Below are positions 33,727-41,740 of a DNA stretch of 64,000 nucleotides, piece by piece. Numbering within the stretch: the stretch's first letter is position 1; every line of letters starts with the position of its first letter. The DNA is from Phycicoccus avicenniae (GTDB lineage: Bacteria; Actinomycetota; Actinomycetes; Actinomycetales; Dermatophilaceae), in assembly GCF_018139485.1 (NCBI RefSeq), contig NZ_JAGSNF010000003.1, forward strand, positions 357,524-421,523. The letters run 5' to 3'. Made by a program: the position numbers and the translations under genes. The notes under the pieces are model-generated. The model did no database searches. It saw only the letters and a program-made list of their open reading frames with translations, and was not told where the DNA came from.

Positions 33727-34055
33727 CGGAACGCCCCCTCACGCCAGGCCCACGCCACGGCCACCGCGAGCACGCCGAGGAAGAGGAACATCTCGACGAC
33801 GGCGCCGATGCCGAGGTCGGCGACGACGAGGACCCACGGGTACATGAAGAGCATCTCGACGTCGACGGCGAGGAAGACGAGCGTCGCCGGGTACCAGCGG
33901 ACGTGGAAGCGGGACAGTGCGTGGGCGTCGGGGACCCCGCCGGACTGGTACGGCAGGGTGCGCAGCACCGGGTCCCGGAACAGCAGCCCGTCGACGACGT
34001 GGACGACGAGCACCGCGCCGACGGCGACGCACGCTGCGAGCACCATCCCGGTCAT
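33717..34055 (-). CDS. nuoA: NADH-quinone oxidoreductase subunit A
   Basis: 112-residue membrane protein with three helices. RTLPYQSGGVPDA replaces the usual PYExG (Glu to Gln), while RFHVRWYPATLVFLAVDVEMLFMYPW keeps the DxE motif of helix 2. First gene of the nuoA-X-H-J-K-L-M-N operon. ATG at 34055. The 145 bases upstream hold a hairpin and a metal-regulator-like palindrome. Confidence 0.9.
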   Translation of the reverse strand: MTGMVLAACVAVGAVLVVHVVDGLLFRDPVLRTLPYQSGGVPDAHALSRFHVRWYPATLVFLAVDVEMLFMYPWVLVVADLGIGAVVEMFLFLGVLAVAVAWAWREGAFRWV

Positions 34056-34085
34056 GCGGCCGTCCTCTCGTCCTCGTCGTGGCAC

Positions 34086-34109
34086 CCACACCGTCCCGTC
34101 CCGGTGTGG
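34086..34109. other. Hairpin in the nuoA leader
   Basis: CCACACCG (34086-34093) pairs with CGGTGTGG (34102-34109), 8 bp with an 8-base loop, 30 bases upstream of nuoA. It may terminate the upstream SDR gene or act in the nuo leader. Confidence 0.4.
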
Positions 34110-34138
34110 CTTCCGTCAGCGACCGCCCACCCTACGCC

Positions 34139-34155
34139 ATACCCTGCGGGGGTAT
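34139..34155. promoter_or_regulatory. ATACCC-N5-GGGTAT palindrome upstream of nuoA
   Basis: Perfect inverted repeat with 6-bp arms (34139-34144 and 34150-34155), about 85 bases upstream of the nuoA start. Its form resembles operators of CsoR-type copper repressors. No csoR gene is in the window, so the assignment is speculative. Confidence 0.4.
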
Positions 34156-34200
34156 CCCGGTCCTGCCCGACGACGCCGGCGGGGTTATCCGCCCCGGGAC

Positions 34201-34998
34201 TCAGGCCCGACGCCAGTCCGTCGCCCGGTCGTGGCCGTGCGCCGCCATGAGGGTGAGGCCGCCGTCGACGACGAGCGAGGACCCCGTGAGGTAGGACGAC
34301 CGCGGGGACGCGAGGAACCCCACGGCCGCCGCGATCTCCTCGACGTGCCCGGGACGTCCGACCGGGTTGCCCGGGCGGTCGGTCGAGAACGCGTCGGACG
34401 GGTCGGCGTCGTTGATCGGGGTCGTGACCTCGCCGGGGGCGACGGAGTTGACGAGGATGCCGTGCCCGGCGAGCTCGAGCGCCAGGGACTTCGTGAGCAT
34501 GCCGAGCCCCGCCTTCGCGACGGAGTAGGCGCTCGCCCCGTACCGCGGCACGTGCTCGTGGACGCTCGTGACGTTGACGATCCGCCCGCCGCGTCCCTGC
34601 TGCACCATCACCCGCGCGGCGGCCTGGGCGTTGAGGAAGGACCCGGTGAGGTCGGTCGCGATCATCCGGTCCCACGTCTCCCGGTCGAGGTCGAGGGCGG
34701 GGACGCGCTCGTCGGTGCCGGCGTTGTTCACGAGGACGCCGATGCCGCCGAGGTCCTCGACGAGCCGGGCCGTCGTCCCCGCCGTGCCGGGGTCGGCCGT
34801 GTCCTGCTGGGCGACGACGCACCGCTGACCGCGCTCGGTGACGAGACGACGGGTGTCCTCGGCCCCCTCCTCGTCGCTGTGGTAGGTGATGCCGACGTCG
34901 AAGCCCTCCGTCGCGAGGAGGGCCGCGACGGCCTTGCCGATGCCGGAGTCGCCGCCGGTGACGACGGCCAGACGGGGGTGTGCCGGTGGTGTGTTCAT
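34201..34998 (-). CDS. SDR-family oxidoreductase, glucose dehydrogenase-like
   Basis: 265-residue classical SDR. VVTGGDSGIGKAVAALLA (cofactor), VNNAGTDERVPALDL, Ser in NVTSVHEHVPRYG, and YSVAKAGLGML with Tyr/Lys. The VAPGEVTTPIND and C-terminal SYLTGSSLVVDGGLTLM blocks are those of glucose 1-dehydrogenase/3-oxoacyl reductase-like enzymes. The acidic residue pattern after the cofactor loop (TYHSDEEGAEDT) does not settle NAD versus NADP. ATG at 34998. Upstream of nuoA on the same strand, with 145 bases between. Confidence 0.88.
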   Translation of the reverse strand: MNTPPAHPRLAVVTGGDSGIGKAVAALLATEGFDVGITYHSDEEGAEDTRRLVTERGQRCVVAQQDTADPGTAGTTARLVEDLGGIGVLVNNAGTDERVPALDLDRETWDRMIATDLTGSFLNAQAAARVMVQQGRGGRIVNVTSVHEHVPRYGASAYSVAKAGLGMLTKSLALELAGHGILVNSVAPGEVTTPINDADPSDAFSTDRPGNPVGRPGHVEEIAAAVGFLASPRSSYLTGSSLVVDGGLTLMAAHGHDRATDWRRA

Positions 34999-35113
34999 GC
35001 CCGTCCCCTACCCCGCACGACTCGGAGCCACGCCCGCGATGTCGCACACGGCGTCCGCGCGTCCGGCTCACCTCGGGGAGCTGGGCGCGGGCCGGCCCCG
35101 GGCACACGACGAC

Positions 35114-35138
35114 GCCCCCTCCGCGGTGCGGAGGGGGC
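35114..35138. terminator. 11-bp GC hairpin
   Basis: GCCCCCTCCGC (35114-35124) with GCGGAGGGGGC (35128-35138), 3-base loop, lying upstream of the minus-strand SDR. It would end any transcript arriving from either side. Confidence 0.6.
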
Positions 35139-35381
35139 GCCTGCGTCGTTGGGTGGCCTACATCCCTGCAGTGCCGGCCAACGGTGCCGAACCGAACCCC
35201 CTGCGGTCCGTCCGGTTGCGGCGGCCTCGACCCCTGCAGTCTCGACCGCCTCTGGCTCCCACTTTACGATCCCTTTACCTTCACCGGCCAGGGGCCGAAC
35301 GGACGAGGCCCATCGGCCGTTCGGCCCGACCCCGCGCTTCTCCCTCGCGGTCCGGGCGGCGCCGTGTCTAGCCTTTGTCTC

Positions 35382-35429
35382 AGGACGGCCCGGATCGCCA
35401 TCCCCCTGCACGGCGATCCGGGCCGTCCT
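35382..35429. terminator. 18-bp perfect hairpin
   Basis: AGGACGGCCCGGATCGCC (35382-35399) pairs fully with 35412-35429 around a 12-base loop; on the plus strand it is followed by TTCGTCGTC. Terminator-like, possibly for a plus-strand transcript from 35139-35381. Confidence 0.6.
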
Positions 35430-35492
35430 TCGTCGTCCTCGGACCTCGTCGGTGGACGAGCGGCGTACCCGCGGCGACCTCCCGGCGGCACG

Positions 35493-35535
35493 CGAACGGC
35501 CCCCGACCTGCGTCTCGCAGGTCGGGGGCCGTTCG
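35493..35535 (-). terminator. 20-bp hairpin ending the tRNA cluster
   Basis: CGAACGGCCCCCGACCTGCG (35493-35512) pairs perfectly with 35516-35535 around a TCT loop. It begins seven bases past the 3' end of tRNA-Val(GAC) and is the likely terminator of the Gly-Cys-Val transcript. Confidence 0.8.
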
Positions 35536-35541
35536 TCGTGG

Positions 35542-35613
35542 TGGGCGATACTGGGTTTGAACCAGTGACCTCTTCCGTGTCAAGGAAGCGCGCTACCACT
35601 GCGCCAATCGCCC
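35542..35613 (-). tRNA. tRNA-Val(GAC)
   Basis: 72-nt cloverleaf: acceptor GGGCGAT/ATCGCCC, D stem GCGC/GCGC, anticodon stem CTTCC/GGAAG with loop TTGACAC (anticodon GAC, codons GTC/GTT), T arm ACTGG-TTCAAAC-CCAGT, discriminator A. Last of three tRNA genes on this strand. Confidence 0.95.
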
Positions 35614-35629
35614 GTGGGGTTACTACTCG

Positions 35630-35700
35630 AGGTGGAGACGGGATTTGAACCCGTGTACGCGGCTTTGCAGGCCGCTGCCTCGCCTCTCGGCCACTCCACC
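35630..35700 (-). tRNA. tRNA-Cys(GCA)
   Basis: 71-nt cloverleaf: acceptor GGTGGAG/CTCCACC, anticodon stem GCGGC/GCCGC with loop CTGCAAA (anticodon GCA), T arm ACGGG-TTCAAAT-CCCGT, discriminator T as expected for tRNA-Cys. Middle of the Gly-Cys-Val cluster. Confidence 0.95.
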
Positions 35701-35721
35701 GTGGGGGCGGCTAACCCTCCG

Positions 35722-35794
35722 AGCGGATGACCGGCCTCGAACCGGCGACCTCAACCTTGGCAAGGTTGCGCTCTACCAACTGAGCTACATCCGC
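35722..35794 (-). tRNA. tRNA-Gly(GCC)
   Basis: 73-nt cloverleaf: acceptor GCGGATG/CATCCGC, D stem GCTC/GAGC, anticodon stem CAACC/GGTTG with loop TTGCCAA (anticodon GCC), T arm GCCGG-TTCGAGG-CCGGT, discriminator T. First gene of the three-tRNA cluster. Confidence 0.95.
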
Positions 35795-35915
35795 GCGCGT
35801 CGTTCGGTGCTCCCTGGCGAGAACCCCTCTCGGCGTGCTCCGAGACAGTATCCGATCCGCGACGCGTTCTCCAAACCGGGACCGGCGGACGGCCACCCGG
35901 CTCGGACGCACCCGC

Positions 35916-37055
35916 TCAGCGGTCCGACTCGGCCATCGGCACGACGTCCTTGGCAGGCTCCGGCTCGGTGCCGGTGGCGTTGTTCGCCATCGGCGTGAGC
36001 GGCCGGTTCGCGGCGTCCCGCAGCGCCCGGATGTCGAGGTCGTCGCGCAGGCTCTCGGACCGGGCGTAGCCCGCGAACGGGTCCTGGAGAGCCGGCGGGA
36101 CCTCCGCGGGACGCCGGCGCTCGCGCACCCCACGGACCCAGTCGGCGAACCGGGTGTGCAGGGCGCGCCCCTCGTCGTGCGGCCACAGCTCGCGGATCGC
36201 GGCGTTCAGGGCCGCGCCGATGAGCACGGCGATCGCGAGGGCGTAGAGCCAGATGAGGATGACGATGGGCGCCGACAGCGGCCCGTAGATCGAGGACCCG
36301 CCCAGCGAGGCCGCGATGGTCCCGCGGACGACGTAGGACGCCAACGCCCAGATGACGAGGGTGAGCGCGGCCCCGGGGATGTCCCGGCGCCACGGCGAGC
36401 GGCGGGGCGTGGACACGTGGTACAGGCTCGTGAGCCCGCCGATCGTGAGGACGGTGACGAGCGGCCAGTACAGCTGGGCCAGCGCCTCCCACGGGGCCGG
36501 CAGCCATCCCTCGATGATCGACTGGCCGAGCAGGACGAGCGGGATGGTGACGATCCCGAGGAGCAGCGCCACCGAGTACAGCGACAGCGACAGCGCCCGG
36601 GTCCGCACGATCCCCCGCACCCCGGACTGGCCGTACATGATCGAGATGGTGTCGACGAAGACGTTGAGGGCCCGCGAGCCGGACCACAGCGAGAGGATGA
36701 AGCCGATCGACAGCAGGTCGGCCCGGCCGGTGTCGAGGACGTCGTCAACGGTCTCGCTGAGCACCGAGTCGATGACCGGCTGGGTGAGGAACTGCGCGGA
36801 GTAGTCGAGGATGTCCTGCCGCACCTCGACGACGGTGTCGGGACCGAGGGCGTTGCCGAGGTAGCCGAGGCCGCCGAACAGCCCGAGGACGAGCGGCGGC
36901 AGGGACAGCAGGGCGAAGAAGCCCGCCTCGGAGGCCAGCCCCGTCACCCGGTAGCGCAGGCAGATCCGCGTCGTCGCGACCGTGAGGCGGGCGGTCGTCA
37001 GCGCTCCGGGGACGGACGCGAGCAGCGCCCGCACGCGTCGCCTGGCCCCGGTCAT
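35916..37055 (-). CDS. YihY/virulence factor BrkB family membrane protein
   Basis: 379-residue inner-membrane protein with about six helices. The family core is visible: TRICLRYRVTGLASEAGFFALLSLPPLVLGLFGGLGY, SIGFILSLWSGSRALNVFVDTIS, and YGPLSAPIVILIWLYALAIAVLIGAALN. The C-terminal ~100 residues are charged and cytoplasmic. Proteins of this family are often misnamed RNase BN; their transport or other role is unknown. ATG at 37055 is chosen; the longer frame is Arg-rich and runs into the divergent gene's region. Confidence 0.88.
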   Translation of the reverse strand: MTGARRRVRALLASVPGALTTARLTVATTRICLRYRVTGLASEAGFFALLSLPPLVLGLFGGLGYLGNALGPDTVVEVRQDILDYSAQFLTQPVIDSVLSETVDDVLDTGRADLLSIGFILSLWSGSRALNVFVDTISIMYGQSGVRGIVRTRALSLSLYSVALLLGIVTIPLVLLGQSIIEGWLPAPWEALAQLYWPLVTVLTIGGLTSLYHVSTPRRSPWRRDIPGAALTLVIWALASYVVRGTIAASLGGSSIYGPLSAPIVILIWLYALAIAVLIGAALNAAIRELWPHDEGRALHTRFADWVRGVRERRRPAEVPPALQDPFAGYARSESLRDDLDIRALRDAANRPLTPMANNATGTEPEPAKDVVPMAESDR

Positions 37056-37087
37056 GCAGCCCACGGTATCCGCCGTACCGTGAAGGG

Positions 37088-38740
37088 GTGCGGACCCACG
37101 AGGTGACGAACCAGGTTCCCCCGCTGCCGGACCACGACGTCCTCGGCGGCGACGCGGTGCTGCACGAGGCACTCGGACGGTGGGGCGGGCCGGCGGACGA
37201 CCCCGCCCGCGAGGCCCTGGCGGCGCTCGGGCGGCTCGCGGGGACAGCGGCGGTGCGCGACCTCGCCGACCGGGCCGAACGCAACGCCCCGGTGCTGCGC
37301 ACCCACTCCCCGACCGGCGAGCGGGTCGACGAGGTCGCCTACGACCCGGCCTACCACCGGCTCATGGAGGTCGCCGTCGGCGCGGGCCTCACGGCCGAGC
37401 CCTGGACCCTGCCGACCGGCACCGGCGCCCACGTGCGGCGCGCCACCGGGTTCGTCACCTGGTCCCAGGTCGAGGCGGCCCACCTGTGCCCCGTGTCGAT
37501 GACCTACGCCTCGGCCCCCGCGCTCGCCGCCGAGCCCGACGTCGCGGCGCGCTGGCTGCCGGGCATCGCCGCCCGGGCCTACGACCCCGACCTGCGCCAG
37601 CACACCGACAAGCCCGGGCTCACGCTCGGCATGGGGATGACCGAGAAGCAGGGCGGCTCGGACGTGCGTGCCAACACCACCCGCGCCGTCGCCGTCCCCG
37701 GCGGGCCGCTCGCCGGGCGGACCTACCGGCTCACCGGGCACAAATGGTTCTGCTCGGCCCCGATGAGCGACGGCTTCCTCGTCCTCGCGCAGGCCGACGG
37801 CGGGCTCACCTGCTTCCTCCTCCCCCGCGTCCTCGACGACGGCGAGCGGAACGCCCTGCGGCTGCAGCGCCTCAAGGACAAGCTCGGCAACCGCGCCAAC
37901 GCCTCCTCCGAGGTCGAGCTCGACGAGGCGTGGGCCGTCCGCGTCGGCGACGAGGGCCGAGGTGTCCGCACGATCATCGACATGGTCGCCTCCACCCGGC
38001 TCGACTGCGTCCTCGGCTCGGCCGCCACCCAGCGGGCCGCCCTCGTGCGGGCGGTCCACCACGCCCGCCACCGGCGCGCCTTCGGCGCCGTCCTCGTCGA
38101 CCAGCCGCTCATGCGCAACGTCCTCACCGACCTCGCCGTCGAGTCCGAGGCCTCGACCCTCCTCGGCATGCGCCTCGCGCACGCCGTCGACGCCGGGGAG
38201 CGAGACCTCGTCCGGCTCGGCGTCGCGCTCGCGAAGGTGTGGGTCTGCAAGCGGACCCCGCCGATGGTCGCCGAGGCGCTGGAGTGCCTCGGCGGCAACG
38301 GGTACGTCGAGGAGAACGGGCTCGCGCGGCTGTACCGGGAGGCACCGCTCAACTCGATCTGGGAGGGCTCGGGCAACGTCGGGTCGCTCGACGTGCTGCG
38401 GGCGATCGCCCGCGAGCCCGGCTCGCTCGAGGCCGTCCTCGCCGAGGTCGACGCCGTCCGCGGGTCCGACCCGGACCTCGACGCGTCGGCCCGGGAGTGC
38501 CGGACCCTCGCCGCCGCCGCGGGCGACGAGGACGCCGCCTGGGGTGCGCGCCGGCTCGTCGAGCGGCTGGCCGTCACCCTCCAGGGGGCGTTCCTCGTCC
38601 GGCACTCACCGGCCCCGGTGGCCGAGGCCTTCGTCTCCGGTCGGCTCCGGGGTGGGCACGGGGGCGCTTTCGGCACCCTCGGCCCCGACGTCGGACCGAC
38701 CGCGGCGGGTGCGGTGCTCGACCGGGTCCTGCCGGGCTGA
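37088..38740 (+). CDS. aidB: AidB-like acyl-CoA dehydrogenase
   Basis: 550-residue flavoprotein matching the alkylation-response protein AidB and its isovaleryl-CoA dehydrogenase-like relatives. FAD-contact blocks GMGMTEKQGGSDVRANTT, LTGHKWFCSAPMSDGFLVLAQ and ECLGGNGYVEENGLARLYREAPLNSIWEGSGNV are conserved, and the C-terminal helical extension is present. AidB binds DNA and may protect it from alkylation; the dehydrogenase substrate is unknown. GTG start 37088 follows GAAGGG closely. Divergent from the YihY gene by 32 bases. Confidence 0.9.
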   Translation: MRTHEVTNQVPPLPDHDVLGGDAVLHEALGRWGGPADDPAREALAALGRLAGTAAVRDLADRAERNAPVLRTHSPTGERVDEVAYDPAYHRLMEVAVGAGLTAEPWTLPTGTGAHVRRATGFVTWSQVEAAHLCPVSMTYASAPALAAEPDVAARWLPGIAARAYDPDLRQHTDKPGLTLGMGMTEKQGGSDVRANTTRAVAVPGGPLAGRTYRLTGHKWFCSAPMSDGFLVLAQADGGLTCFLLPRVLDDGERNALRLQRLKDKLGNRANASSEVELDEAWAVRVGDEGRGVRTIIDMVASTRLDCVLGSAATQRAALVRAVHHARHRRAFGAVLVDQPLMRNVLTDLAVESEASTLLGMRLAHAVDAGERDLVRLGVALAKVWVCKRTPPMVAEALECLGGNGYVEENGLARLYREAPLNSIWEGSGNVGSLDVLRAIAREPGSLEAVLAEVDAVRGSDPDLDASARECRTLAAAAGDEDAAWGARRLVERLAVTLQGAFLVRHSPAPVAEAFVSGRLRGGHGGAFGTLGPDVGPTAAGAVLDRVLPG

Positions 38741-38753
38741 GGCGGAGCGCCGC

Positions 38754-39761
38754 TCAGGTCGCGGCCAGGCGCTCCCGCTCGGCGTCGACGTCGAAGTCCG
38801 CGGCGGGCCACTGCGGGTCCATCGCCTCGAGCGCCTCGAGCAGCAGGTTCGTTACGGCGAGGCGGGCGAACCACTTCCGGTCCGCCGGCACGACGTGCCA
38901 CGGCGCGGCGTCGGTCGAGCAGCGCTCGAGCGCGACCTGGTACGCCTCCTGGTAGGCGTCCCAGTGCATCCGCTCGTCGACGTCGCCGGGGTTGTACTTC
39001 CAGAACTTGTCCGGCCGGCGCAGCCGCTCCCCGAGCCGCGCCTTCTGCTCCTTCTGGGACACGTGGAGCATCACCTTGACGACGCTCGTCCCGCCGTCGA
39101 CGACGCCCTCCTCGAAGCGGTTGATCTGGCCGTAGCGTCGCGCCCACTGAGCCCGCGGCACGAGGTCGTGGACACGGACGACGAGGACGTCCTCGTAGTG
39201 CGAGCGGTCGAACACCCCGATCCGGCCCGCCGCCGGCAGGGCCCGGCGGATCCGCCAGAGGAACGGGTGCCGCCGCTCCTCGGCCGTCGGCACCTTGAAC
39301 GCGGTGATGGCCACCCCCTGCGGGTCGACGCTGCCCACGACGTGCCGCATGATCCCGCCCTTGCCGGCGGTGTCCATCCCCTGGATCACGAGGAGCACCG
39401 AGCGGCCGCCGCCCCCGGACGCCTCGGCGTACAGACGCTCCTGGAGGTCCCCGAGCCGCGCCTGGAGCGCGGCCATCGCCTCCTCGGCGTGCTTCTTCTT
39501 GCCGGCGAACCCCGGTGTCGAGCGGGGGTGGACGTCGGCGAGCCGGTCGCCGGGCCGGAAGCGCAGCAGGTCCGACCACGAGCCGGTCGTCTCGTCGGCC
39601 CGGGCCTGCTTCTCCTTGGCCTTCTGCTTGGCCAGCTTGCGCGCGGCCTTGCCGGTGAGCTCCTCGTCGGCCACCCGGGCCCTCTTCGGGGGCTTCCCCT
39701 TCCCGAGCGACGCCGCGTCGGCCTTCTTCCCGGACTTCTTCCTCGAACCCTTCGCCATCAC
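38754..39761 (-). CDS. ppk2: Polyphosphate kinase 2
   Basis: PPK2-family kinase, 335 residues, transferring phosphate between polyphosphate and nucleotides. Walker A GMDTAGKGGIMRHV (about 127-140), Walker B FDRSHYEDVLVVRVH (about 183), lid with PDKFWKYNPGDVDER. It matches class I-like PPK2. The first ~60 residues are a Lys/Arg-rich, probably disordered tail (GKKADAASLGKGKPPKRAR, ARKLAKQKAKEKQAR), longer than usual and possibly binding polyphosphate or nucleic acid. Convergent with aidB, divergent from the RibD-like gene. Confidence 0.93.
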   Translation of the reverse strand: MMAKGSRKKSGKKADAASLGKGKPPKRARVADEELTGKAARKLAKQKAKEKQARADETTGSWSDLLRFRPGDRLADVHPRSTPGFAGKKKHAEEAMAALQARLGDLQERLYAEASGGGGRSVLLVIQGMDTAGKGGIMRHVVGSVDPQGVAITAFKVPTAEERRHPFLWRIRRALPAAGRIGVFDRSHYEDVLVVRVHDLVPRAQWARRYGQINRFEEGVVDGGTSVVKVMLHVSQKEQKARLGERLRRPDKFWKYNPGDVDERMHWDAYQEAYQVALERCSTDAAPWHVVPADRKWFARLAVTNLLLEALEAMDPQWPAADFDVDAERERLAAT

Positions 39762-39802
39762 GGCATCCTTCCAGACCCGGGGCCGGCTGCGAGGATGACC
39801 GG

Positions 39803-40543
39803 ATGCGCGTCCTCCTCGACCCCCGCCGTCCGAGCCGCCCCGGGGAACGCGTGGCGGCCGGGGAGCTCGAACGGCTCTACGCCCCGTCCCAGCGCCGCTG
39901 GGTCCGGTCCAACATGGTGACGACGCTCGACGGGTCGGCCGTCGGCTCGGACGGCCGCAGCGGGTCGGTCAACACCGCAGCCGACGGCAAGGTCTTCGGC
40001 CTGCTGCGCGACCACGCGGACGCCGTCGTCGCCGGTGCCGGGACGATGCGCGACGAGGGCTACCGCAGGGTCGCGCCGACCCGACGCTCGCCCGTCCCGC
40101 CCGCGCTCGTCGCCGTCACCCGCAGCGGGCGCGTGCCCGAGGGGCTGCGCACCCCCACGCAGGGGCGCGGAGAGGGCCTGCTCGTGACGTGCGAGGCCGC
40201 CGGGACGGACCGGCTGTCCCGGGCCCGCTCCGTCCTCGGCGAGGAGAACGTCCTCGTGTGCGGGGACGCCCGGGTCGACCTGTCCGGCGCCGTCGACGCC
40301 CTCGCCGCCCGCGGCCTCACCCGGCTGCTGCTGGAGGGCGGGCCGTCGTTGCTCGCCACCGCCCTCGAGGCGGGCGTCGTCGACGAGATGGCGGTGACGG
40401 TCGTGCCGACGGTCGTCGGCGGCGACTTCCCCCGGATCGTGACCGGCCCGCCCCTGGCCGTCCCGGACGGGGTGGCGCTGCGTCCGCACCTGCTGCTCGA
40501 GGAGTCGGGGACGCTGCTCGGGCTGTGGCGGGTGCGCCGCTGA
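39803..40543 (+). CDS. RibD C-terminal-domain (pyrimidine reductase-like) protein
   Basis: 246-residue DHFR-like reductase related to the RibD reductase domain. SNMVTTLDGSAVGSDGRSGSVNT (substrate/NADPH region), VVAGAGTMRDEGY, LLLEGGPSLLATALEAGVVDEMAVTVVPTVVGGD (the G-G-P-x-L motif). Free-standing proteins of this type are common in actinobacteria and their substrates are uncertain; no deaminase domain is present, so it is not RibD itself. ATG at 39803. Confidence 0.85.
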   Translation: MRVLLDPRRPSRPGERVAAGELERLYAPSQRRWVRSNMVTTLDGSAVGSDGRSGSVNTAADGKVFGLLRDHADAVVAGAGTMRDEGYRRVAPTRRSPVPPALVAVTRSGRVPEGLRTPTQGRGEGLLVTCEAAGTDRLSRARSVLGEENVLVCGDARVDLSGAVDALAARGLTRLLLEGGPSLLATALEAGVVDEMAVTVVPTVVGGDFPRIVTGPPLAVPDGVALRPHLLLEESGTLLGLWRVRR

Positions 40544-40570
40544 CGTCGGCGCCCCGCCGCCGGGAGGACC

Positions 40571-41740
40571 TCAGGCGACGTAGTCGGCGACGAGGTCCTC
40601 CCACCGGTCCGGCTCGGTGTTCCACTCCTTGCAGTGCCGGGCGACCCGCCAGTCCGGGAACGTCACGAGGTCCGCGCGGGCCTGGGCGAGAGCGAGGGAC
40701 GGCCCGAACGGGACGAACTCGTCGTCGGCGGAGTGCACGAGGAGCATGGGGTGGCGCAGCTCGTCGGCGCGACGGACCCAGTCGGTGAGCGCGAGGTCGA
40801 CACCCTCGTGGACGCCGACGAGCCGGTGGCCCCAGCGTTGGCGCATCATCACCCGGGCGAGCGACCCGACGGGCCGTGGCACGTGGTGCGAGCGGGCGTG
40901 GTGGGCCAGGACGTCGCCCCAGTCGACGACCGGCGCGTCGAGGACGACCCGGGAGACGAGGTCGGCGCGTGGGGACCGGTCGAGCAGCTGGAGGACGATC
41001 GCCCCGCCCATCGACCAGCCGCCGAGGAGGATCTCGGTGGCCCCCCGGGCGACCGCGTACTCGATCGCGGCGTCGACGTCCCGCCACTCGGAGAGGCCGA
41101 GGGCGTACCGGCGGTCGGGCCCGGACGGCACCCCCTCGTCGTTGCGGTACGTCGGGACGAGGCAGGTCCACCCCTGACCGAGCAGCGGCGGGAGGGCCCG
41201 GAGCACCTCCTCGCGCCGGGCACCGCGCCCGTGGACGAGGACGGCCCACCGGGAGGTGGGGCCGGTGTCCGGGGGGACGACCCACGCCGGCATGGCCCCG
41301 AGCTCGCCGTCGTAGGTCACGTGCTCCGTGGCGAGGCCGAGGCTCTCGTCCGGCGGCGAGCCGACGAAGTAGCCGTTCCACCGGGCGGTGCCGGGCCGCA
41401 GCCGTCCGGCGTCGACGCCGAGCAGGACACGGCGCACGGTCCCGGCGGCGGCGTCGAGGTCGGTGACGTCCCCGAGCCGGGCGTGCCCGCGGCCGTTGTC
41501 GAGCCACAGCCCGTACCGGCCCGGGACGACGGTCTCGGCGGTGGTGTCGAGGACGACGGCGTCGTCCTCGACCTCCCGGACGACGACGTCGTCGGGCCGG
41601 AACGGGTCGGGGGTGAGCACCCGTCGGGCGAAGTACGCGGCCGCCGCGAGCGACCCGCCGGCCGAGGCGACCGTCGCCGTCCCGCCGACCGCCGCCCCCG
41701 CGATCGCCGCGACCTTGGCCCGCGACGGCGGCCGGCTCAC
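40571..41740 (-). CDS. Alpha/beta hydrolase with N-terminal membrane anchor
   Basis: 389-residue serine hydrolase. An N-terminal hydrophobic stretch (VAAIAGAAVGGTATVASAGGSLAAAAYFA) suggests membrane attachment. The hydrolase domain has HGRGARREEVLRALPPL, nucleophile GWSMGGAIVLQLL (about 239), acid HSADDEFVPF and a late His. Residues 50-150 form an extra all-beta region. GTG at 41740 overlaps the ligD stop (GTGA), so expression is coupled to a DNA ligase gene, although a functional link is not obvious. Confidence 0.82.
   Translation of the reverse strand: MSRPPSRAKVAAIAGAAVGGTATVASAGGSLAAAAYFARRVLTPDPFRPDDVVVREVEDDAVVLDTTAETVVPGRYGLWLDNGRGHARLGDVTDLDAAAGTVRRVLLGVDAGRLRPGTARWNGYFVGSPPDESLGLATEHVTYDGELGAMPAWVVPPDTGPTSRWAVLVHGRGARREEVLRALPPLLGQGWTCLVPTYRNDEGVPSGPDRRYALGLSEWRDVDAAIEYAVARGATEILLGGWSMGGAIVLQLLDRSPRADLVSRVVLDAPVVDWGDVLAHHARSHHVPRPVGSLARVMMRQRWGHRLVGVHEGVDLALTDWVRRADELRHPMLLVHSADDEFVPFGPSLALAQARADLVTFPDWRVARHCKEWNTEPDRWEDLVADYVA

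Larger units (their letters stand above)
34999..35541. other. 543-bp non-coding region with three hairpins
   Basis: No credible protein gene. It holds the SDR upstream region, the three hairpins listed separately (35114, 35382, 35493) and between them 35139-35381, which contains two CCCTGCAGT boxes (about 35164 and 35233), the only locally AT-richer patch (TTTACGATCCCTTTACC, about 35263-35279) and a -10-like TCTAGCCT (about 35367) just before the second hairpin. A small RNA transcribed rightwards and ended by the 18-bp hairpin is possible but unproven. Confidence 0.5.

Noticed and set aside
26042..34055. Mrp-type Na+/H+ antiporter operon
   Set aside because: NuoA, H, J and K homologues with complex I order and no MrpB/E/F/G-like genes; the Mrp label does not fit.
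35139..35381. 6C small RNA
   Set aside because: The paired C-rich loops that define 6C RNA were not found.
34995..35411. 138-codon minus-strand ORF in the non-coding region
   Set aside because: Crosses one complete hairpin and part of another, has Arg/Gly/Pro-rich composition, no ribosome site and no recognisable domain.
37088..38740. FadE5-type acyl-CoA dehydrogenase as partner of fadA2-fabG4
   Set aside because: Sequence blocks fit AidB better and it is 26 kb from that cluster.
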